A stretch of DNA of 16,597 nt from CAVALG01 sp963630555. Lineage in GTDB: Bacteria; Bacillota; Clostridia; Oscillospirales; Acutalibacteraceae. The stretch is taken from the NCBI GenBank assembly GCA_963630555.1, contig CAVGND010000036.1, positions 1 through 16,597 of the forward strand, written 5' to 3'. The notes below the pieces were generated by a model. The model made no database searches and was not told the DNA's origin. It saw nothing but the letters and a program-made list of their open reading frames with translations. The position numbers and the translations under genes are program-made. This document shows positions 12,379-16,597 of this stretch, piece after piece (position 1 is the stretch's first letter; every line of letters begins with the position of its first letter).

Positions 12379-13791
12379 TTATTTTATCGGGATCAGTGAA
12401 ACGGCGTCGGAATAATATTTAAGTTTTACATTTTCTTCCAAAGTGTCGCAGAATTCGGACTTCCAGCCGTTAAGCAGCAACTTTTCGGCGGCAGCTTTCC
12501 AGCGCAGATTTTTAACCGAAATATATACAAGGTCGAGCCCCGTGTTTGACTGCAAAACGTTAAAGTCGCCTTCTTCGCGGTCGGTCGAAAGGCACCAGGT
12601 GTTAAGCCTGCCGCTGAATTTATCGTCACTGATATCGCCCGATTTATAGTCGGTATAAAGTCCGCCGTCCGCCTTTTTTGCGGTATCTTCGGAATATTTT
12701 TTAACCAGCGAAGCGAAGGTTTTATCATCCTTACCGCCGATGATGAATTCGTTTTGTATATCAAGAATTTCCTTGTTTTTCTGTATTATTTCTTCGGTGG
12801 TTTCGGCATTCAGGTGCAAAGCACGCAGATTGACGATGGATGAGTCCGACTCCATGGGCGGTTTGTCCACCATATAGACGGTGGCGCTGTTTTTGCCGGA
12901 TATCACCTTTGTATCGCCCGCCTTACGGTCCTCGTCAAAAAGCCATTTGCCGAGGGTCTTGCCACAATCGCCGAATTTTATGTCATTTTTGAGCAACTCG
13001 TCCGCATTTTCAAACTGCTCGGTGCCGTTCTGTGACGCAACGGTGTTTACAGCCGCTAAAAACGAACTCGGGTCGGCAGTTTCGGCAATAGCCTGTGCCG
13101 TGCTCTGCGCCTCTTTGAGCGAATCTGCCTTAACCTCATACGCATAATAACTCGCGTCGCCGATAAGGGTTAGATTTTCCTGCAATTTTTTCTTGTACTC
13201 ATCCTCGGTGAAGGCGGCTTTGCCGACAGCCGCATAATACTTATCGCCCAAAGCAACAAGTTTTTCGGCTTCTTCAATATCGCTTGTTTTAATCCCTCTG
13301 CCGACCTTTTTAACATTTACGGTGCCGGCGTATTCCTTGATTTCCGCGGTTTCTTCATCGGTCAGAGTGTAGCCTTCATTTTTGGCGGCCTCGGCAAAAA
13401 TTATGCTGCTGCGTGCCTTCGTTTCGGCAATCGAGAGAAAATAATCGAACCAACTTTTATCCCCTTTGTAGGTCTGTTTTTTAAGGGGCTTGTCGGTATC
13501 TATCGCCGATGTATCGTATGTTCCGCTGTTTAAAAAATCTTCATATCCGCAATAATAGTAATAGGTAAACATTGCGGCATCCACCTTGAAATTATCGGTT
13601 TCGTAAACGGTCGCTTCGCGCAGGTAGTCGCCCTTGTCAAGGCGGCGGTTAACCAGCGTGCCTATCAAAAATCCGCACGCCGTCCCTACTGCCAGCAGGC
13701 AACAGACAGCCGATATCCAAAACCTGCGGCTGAATTTTTTGCGTTTGCCGCCGTCTTTTTCCGAACTGCGGTTTTTCATATCGTTTTTCAT
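12379..13791 (-). CDS. Membrane-anchored parvulin-type peptidyl-prolyl isomerase (PrsA/SurA-like)
   Basis: A 470-residue extracytoplasmic foldase. Residues 1-24 are strongly basic, followed by one TM or signal-anchor segment (about 25-46). A lipid anchor at C39 (G-T-A-C) is possible but the box is poor. Residues 55-205 form the helical chaperone-type N-domain. Residues 319-428 are a PPIC rotamase domain, with LRALHL at the first strand, FASLVKKYSEDTAKKADGGL (359-378) and a closing strand LDLVYISVKN. Residues 210-312 look like a second, degenerate parvulin domain, with GKTLGKWLF and ATVYMVDKPP where such domains have their central and last strands. Two-domain architecture is known in SurA. The start is preceded only by a weak GGTG site. 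It is the first gene of a three-gene operon with the lipoprotein and flavoprotein genes, behind a leader of about 95 nt with inverted repeats. Confidence 0.85.
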   Translation of the reverse strand: MKNDMKNRSSEKDGGKRKKFSRRFWISAVCCLLAVGTACGFLIGTLVNRRLDKGDYLREATVYETDNFKVDAAMFTYYYYCGYEDFLNSGTYDTSAIDTDKPLKKQTYKGDKSWFDYFLSIAETKARSSIIFAEAAKNEGYTLTDEETAEIKEYAGTVNVKKVGRGIKTSDIEEAEKLVALGDKYYAAVGKAAFTEDEYKKKLQENLTLIGDASYYAYEVKADSLKEAQSTAQAIAETADPSSFLAAVNTVASQNGTEQFENADELLKNDIKFGDCGKTLGKWLFDEDRKAGDTKVISGKNSATVYMVDKPPMESDSSIVNLRALHLNAETTEEIIQKNKEILDIQNEFIIGGKDDKTFASLVKKYSEDTAKKADGGLYTDYKSGDISDDKFSGRLNTWCLSTDREEGDFNVLQSNTGLDLVYISVKNLRWKAAAEKLLLNGWKSEFCDTLEENVKLKYYSDAVSLIPIK

Positions 13792-13864
13792 AAAATCACC
13801 ATATCTTTCCGATGTATCAGCCGCAGCAGCCGAAACGGTGCGCCGCGGTCATTTAAAAATCGTT

Positions 13865-13887
13865 GCGTAACGCGGTGTTCACACCGC
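13865..13887. promoter_or_regulatory. Overlapping inverted repeats at the parvulin operon transcription start
   Basis: GCGGTGT and ACACCGC form a 7+7 inverted repeat with a 2-base centre (13872-13887), overlapping a smaller GCGT-A-ACGC repeat (13865-13873). They sit just downstream of the predicted -10 box, at the expected start of the transcript. Such a position suits a repressor operator or a 5' stabilising hairpin; no regulator gene is adjacent. Confidence 0.5.
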
Positions 13888-13890
13888 TAC

Positions 13891-13926
13891 ATTATAATAT
13901 TACTATCAAAACGGCTTGTTTGTCAA
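13891..13926 (-). promoter_or_regulatory. Promoter of the parvulin-lipoprotein-flavoprotein operon
   Basis: On the minus strand a perfect -35 TTGACA (13921-13926) is followed after 18 bases by TAATAT (13897-13902), a four-of-six -10 box. A perfect TATAAT (13891-13896) lies right behind, but 24 bases from the -35, which is too far. The exact -10 is therefore unsure. Confidence 0.55.
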
Positions 13927-14355
13927 CCCGAAATATTCAAACAAGACACTGTTTCGTGCTGCGGATGTCAGACTTCGGATATTAATATCGGATGTTATAC
14001 ATCGGGTGCGGGTGATGCGGTTTGTGCGTTGACGGCGATCACAAGTTCTTGCCGCCCTCGCCACCCTCTGACGAGGTGCGGGTGTCCTGTGGACACCTGA
14101 AGCGAAGCAGAAGCACCGACCGAGACGGCAGCCGAGAGGTGGCACGGCGCATCCGTGACGGAGGGAGAGAAAGAACTTGCTGTAAAAACAGATTAATGTC
14201 TATCCGCCAACGCCCGCCCACAACATCTAACATCTAAAATCTGCAATCCGGTATATCACACCGTGGGGAATAATGCAAAGGTTTGGGTGAAAAAATCTTT
14301 CTTCTGCCTGTTTTTCAAAGTCGGCTCATATTTCTTCCGCCGGTTCACTAAGACA
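13927..14355. other. Intergenic region with inverted repeat unit; no gene
   Basis: Bases 13927-14049 show no feature beyond small palindromes such as ATATTAATAT. Bases 14050-14243 hold the composite repeat. Bases 14244-14355 hold nothing recognisable. Short frames on both strands between 13906 and 14237 run through repeat DNA, lack ribosome binding sites and give low-complexity basic proteins, so none is called. Confidence 0.7.
14050..14243 (-). repeat. Composite heptamer/spacer/palindrome unit, inverted and with insertion
   Basis: Read on the minus strand the order matches the 4.6-5.3 kb units. Three heptamers (14223-14243; TAGATGT twice) come first. A spacer follows with GGGCGGGCGTTGGCGGATAG and a T-run with CTTTCTCTCCCTCC. 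The palindromic element follows (CGTCACGG...CCGTGCCACCTC). Unlike other copies, the palindrome is split: between GAGAGGTGG and CTCTGACGAGG sit about 65 extra bases with their own 7-bp hairpin GGTGTCC/GGACACC (14081-14097). Confidence 0.75.
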
Positions 14356-14392
14356 GAAAACCCGCCGTTTGCAGTAAAACTGCAAACGGCGG
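14356..14392 (-). terminator. Intrinsic terminator after the 47-codon gene
   Basis: A perfect 14-bp stem (14362-14375, CCGCCGTTTGCAGT, with 14379-14392) encloses a three-base loop. On the minus strand TTTTC follows. It lies 81 bases past the small gene's stop and ends the two-gene unit from 16377. Confidence 0.88.
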
Positions 14393-14472
14393 CTGAAAGG
14401 AGAAAAAACATCTTTCTGTTTGTTGAATCGGGTTAATATAAAATCCTTTGCGGGATAACCAACGGGATTTGT

Positions 14473-14616
14473 TTATCCTTGGGAAGCGGAAGCTATCGCA
14501 CCGAAATTTGTATCCTCGTCATAATCTGTGGTTATAGGGTTTCCCGACGTGGTTATTATATCATCAGACTGATCAAAGGATATTATTGTAATCTGTGCTT
14601 CTTCATATTTTTTCAT
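14473..14616 (-). CDS. 47-residue small protein of unknown function
   Basis: A short gene missed by length cut-offs. The sequence starts MKKYEEAQITIISFDQSDD, continues IITTSGNPITTDYDEDTN and ends FGAIASASQG. It has no signal peptide or TM segment and is acidic after the first few residues. It is supported by an excellent ribosome binding site (AAGGAGG, 8 bases before the ATG), a gap of only 21 bases to the upstream secreted-protein gene, and a strong terminator downstream. The opening resembles small hypothetical proteins I recall from Ruminococcus-type genomes (MKKYE...I.SF...D.I.TSG); that is memory, not a search. Function unknown. It could be a precursor peptide, a small partner of the upstream protein, or a regulator. 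Confidence 0.75.
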   Translation of the reverse strand: MKKYEEAQITIISFDQSDDIITTSGNPITTDYDEDTNFGAIASASQG

Positions 14617-14637
14617 TTCAATAATCCTCCTTCAACA

Positions 14638-16377
14638 TTATTCTGCAATCGCGGCGCCGTAATACTCGGCTAATGTGTTAAGCAGCGTTTTTAATTCTGT
14701 AGTCACGTTCTTTTGCGCCATTCTGTTTATATAAGCACCGACGCTGTAGGTAGCCTCGTTTGAAACTTCATCCTCACTGCCGTCCGACTTAACAACCAGC
14801 GTAATTATTTTATCCGCAGCATAGTCCTTCGGCGAGAATTCGCCGAACACGGCGGTATATTCGTCATTGCCGTTATTTACAAGTTCGGTTTCTACACCGT
14901 CCATTTTTATATAAAGTTTTTCATTATCGCCAAGTGCTATGCCGCTTATTTTTGCTACCATTTTAACATTGTCCTGAAGGCTTAGCGCAAGACCTACATT
15001 GAACGAAGCGGCAAAGTGTGTTGTTCCCGTATTGATAAAACTTCCGCTCGCCGTGTTGGTAAATATTTTATACGCTTCTTCCGACGTTGTTTTGTTAGTA
15101 TCATCTAAGAAATCGTTTGCAAACGCCGTATAATATCCGCTGTGCGACAAATTGTAATACTTCTGTGCTGCCGCACCGTAGTTTGCAAGTTTGGCGATGA
15201 GCGTCTTGTCATTATCGGATGTTGTTTCTAAATTATAGATATTCGCAAGATTATTGGCAATTGAATAGCCGGACTCATCACCTATATACTTTTCGACTGT
15301 GCTTCCGTCATTGCCCGTGGCGGTAAGTTTAATTACCATTTTATCCGTCATTTGGTGGGCGAATTTGGGGATAATCGCTGCGCCGTTACTATCCAAATCA
15401 ACATTTTCACCGTCTACCGTGAGCGCCAGTGTGCTTTTATCAATGTTTTTACCGCTTGCCGTTATTTTTAAGTTGACGCCGTCGTTCAAAACAACATTAG
15501 CGGCGGCATTTATTGTCGGCGTGGTATCTACAGTTGTCAGTTTGGCGCGTGTAACGACCTGTGTGTTGGTAACTTTATTTTGATACGCCGTTCCGAATGC
15601 TATACCGTATCTTGTTTGTATCCTATTACTGCTACCTGTAATATTATTGCAGTAACCGTTTAGATCTCCACCTGACGGAGTTGTTCCGTTAATATTAAAT
15701 TTAACGGTTTTGGTCAAAATTACGGTACCACTGCTGTCTTTAAAGTTTACAACAACGGTATAACAAATATTGGAGATACCTGTGCCATCTTCGCCCTCTT
15801 TTGTCACGCTGTAATCGGCGCTGTAAATATCGTCTGTTTTTACAGTCCCCAGGGTTACAGTGGCTTTACAATTGGCATTTTCATCCGAACCGCCACCATA
15901 CTTCCTATAATAAGACCTAAGGTAAAGTTTATTACTTGTAATCAAAAAATTGAATCCGTATGTCGTACCGCCGTTAACTTGAACCAGCGAGGGGCCGGGA
16001 ATGAATTGGTTGCTATTAGAATTTAAGCCGGACTTCAAAGCGGAAAATTCAAATGCTGTTTGCTCTTTATTATCTTCTGCTTTGATCGGCAAATACATAA
16101 TAGGTTGTTTTACAGTGCTGCCCGAACCCGGCGAGTAAGAAAGACCGGATTCACCGTGCGTTATGTACTCTCCTTCGCCAAGCGTGGTTATAATATCCGA
16201 ATTAGCCATAAAATTATTGTAGTCTTCTTCTTTTGTAAAGTCCCATTCGGTAGTGATTGTTTCGCCCGATGTGGTTTCAGTAACCGCCGAAACCGTAAAC
16301 GAAACGGCAAAGACCGAGACCAACATTGCGGCGCACATTATTATACTTAACACGCGCCTAAAGGTTTTGTTTGCCAT
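14638..16377 (-). CDS. Secreted protein: W-D-F module plus two tandem C-terminal domains
   Basis: A 579-residue exported protein. The open frame runs to 16440, but the start is placed at 16377, where AGGAGG lies 9 bases upstream and a typical signal peptide begins (MANKTFRRVLSIIMCAAMLV, cleavage near residue 31 after V-S-A). The signal peptide closely resembles that of the 1364-residue dockerin protein. Residues about 38-284 form a module opening E-W-D-F (W45), with a Y-G-F-N-F strand and closing with RYGIAFG; the dockerin protein carries three relatives. Residues about 300-579 are two tandem copies of a domain of 140-170 residues. Each has strands of the type KITAxG...LxxxVDG or KISGIALG...IKMDG, then YSIANNLANIYN or YSVGAYINRMAQ, then a helix ending LANYGAAAQKYYN or LAEYYGAAIAE. 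There is no dockerin, LPXTG signal or catalytic motif, so it is presumably released or bound non-covalently. It is followed by the 47-codon gene. Confidence 0.88.
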   Translation of the reverse strand: MANKTFRRVLSIIMCAAMLVSVFAVSFTVSAVTETTSGETITTEWDFTKEEDYNNFMANSDIITTLGEGEYITHGESGLSYSPGSGSTVKQPIMYLPIKAEDNKEQTAFEFSALKSGLNSNSNQFIPGPSLVQVNGGTTYGFNFLITSNKLYLRSYYRKYGGGSDENANCKATVTLGTVKTDDIYSADYSVTKEGEDGTGISNICYTVVVNFKDSSGTVILTKTVKFNINGTTPSGGDLNGYCNNITGSSNRIQTRYGIAFGTAYQNKVTNTQVVTRAKLTTVDTTPTINAAANVVLNDGVNLKITASGKNIDKSTLALTVDGENVDLDSNGAAIIPKFAHQMTDKMVIKLTATGNDGSTVEKYIGDESGYSIANNLANIYNLETTSDNDKTLIAKLANYGAAAQKYYNLSHSGYYTAFANDFLDDTNKTTSEEAYKIFTNTASGSFINTGTTHFAASFNVGLALSLQDNVKMVAKISGIALGDNEKLYIKMDGVETELVNNGNDEYTAVFGEFSPKDYAADKIITLVVKSDGSEDEVSNEATYSVGAYINRMAQKNVTTELKTLLNTLAEYYGAAIAE

Positions 16378-16432
16378 GGTTGTTTTCCTCCTATTTATTT
16401 TTTGCAAAATGTAATTAATTAATATATGTAAA

Positions 16433-16447
16433 CACGGCAAAACCGTG
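16433..16447. promoter_or_regulatory. Small inverted repeat upstream of the secreted-protein gene
   Basis: CACGG and CCGTG flank the five bases CAAAA, about 56 bases before the start codon. An AT-rich stretch with TATATT-like boxes (about 16412-16430) lies between it and the ribosome binding site. It could be an operator or part of the promoter; no full -35/-10 pair was convincing. Confidence 0.35.
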
Positions 16448-16519
16448 CAAACAACGGTTAATAATTCGGTAACGGCGGATTGCGCGCCGACGGTAAGCTT
16501 AGACCCTTGCTCTCACCTG

Positions 16520-16597
16520 ACCGCTGACGGTACGAACAAACCCTTGCCTCCCTCTGACGAGGGAGGTGGGTTTTGACCGTAGGTCAAAACTCGGAGG
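16520..16597 (-). repeat. Dispersed palindromic element at the window end
   Basis: It begins CCGCTGACGGTACGAACAAA, continues CCCTTGCCTCCCTCTGACGA and the GTTTTGACC/GGTCAAAAC hairpin, and is cut at GGAGG by the window end. Bases 16553-16597 equal bases 1-45 and 4956-5000. Its outer left arm matches 5438-5458 with one change and, inverted, the sequence at 4902-4919. Confidence 0.9.

Noticed and set aside
13906..14237. Short frames on both strands in the parvulin upstream region
   Set aside because: They cross the composite repeat, have Arg-rich compositions and no ribosome binding site.
1..16597. Circular plasmid or phage because both ends carry the same 45 bases
   Set aside because: The same repeat also lies inside the window at 4956, and the genes (rlmB, parvulin operon, dockerin protein) are chromosomal in type, with no replication, mobilisation or phage genes.

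Overview
The window looks like chromosomal DNA from an uncultured gut or rumen Clostridium-type Firmicute, probably Ruminococcaceae/Oscillospirales. The evidence is a type I dockerin on a large secreted protein, AGGAGG-type ribosome binding sites, sigma-A-like promoters, moderate GC, and families typical of these bacteria (COG2509-type flavoprotein, parvulin, RlmB). This placement is inferred from gene content only. Every gene I accept is on the minus strand.

Layout from left to right. A terminator (61-104) follows a 1364-residue secreted, modular dockerin protein (140-4234). Next is about 1.2 kb without a gene (4268-5515), filled with repeats: arrays of a TAGACNT-like heptamer, an approximately 70-bp spacer and a palindromic element, joined into one composite unit, with two identical 127-bp copies. 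Then comes a two-gene operon, rlmB (8323-9087) followed by a 930-residue membrane protein (5516-8308). The membrane protein has the P1B-type ATPase layout but has lost the catalytic motifs. A hairpin-rich spacer separates this from a small UspA-like gene (9523-9966). A three-gene operon follows in transcription order: membrane-anchored parvulin (12379-13791), lipoprotein (11589-12353) and FAD-dependent dehydrogenase (10191-11564). Upstream of it lies an inverted copy of the composite repeat. Last is a secreted 579-residue protein (14638-16377), followed 21 bp later by an unreported 47-codon gene (14473-14616) and a strong terminator.

The two secreted proteins have very similar signal peptides and share a module starting with a W-D-F signature: three copies in the dockerin protein and one in the other. 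They look like parts of one family of surface or cellulosome-associated proteins, with no recognisable catalytic domain in either. The parvulin and lipoprotein both act outside the membrane. The P-type-like protein is probably not a pump.

The main candidates for something undescribed are the catalytically degenerate P-type ATPase fused to a long disordered N-terminus, the shared W-D-F module, the 47-residue peptide gene coupled to a secreted protein, and the composite heptamer/palindrome repeat with apparent filled and empty sites. The window begins and ends inside copies of the same repeat, which suggests that an assembly stopped at repeats. No database search or structure prediction was possible, so family assignments rest on motifs read by eye.
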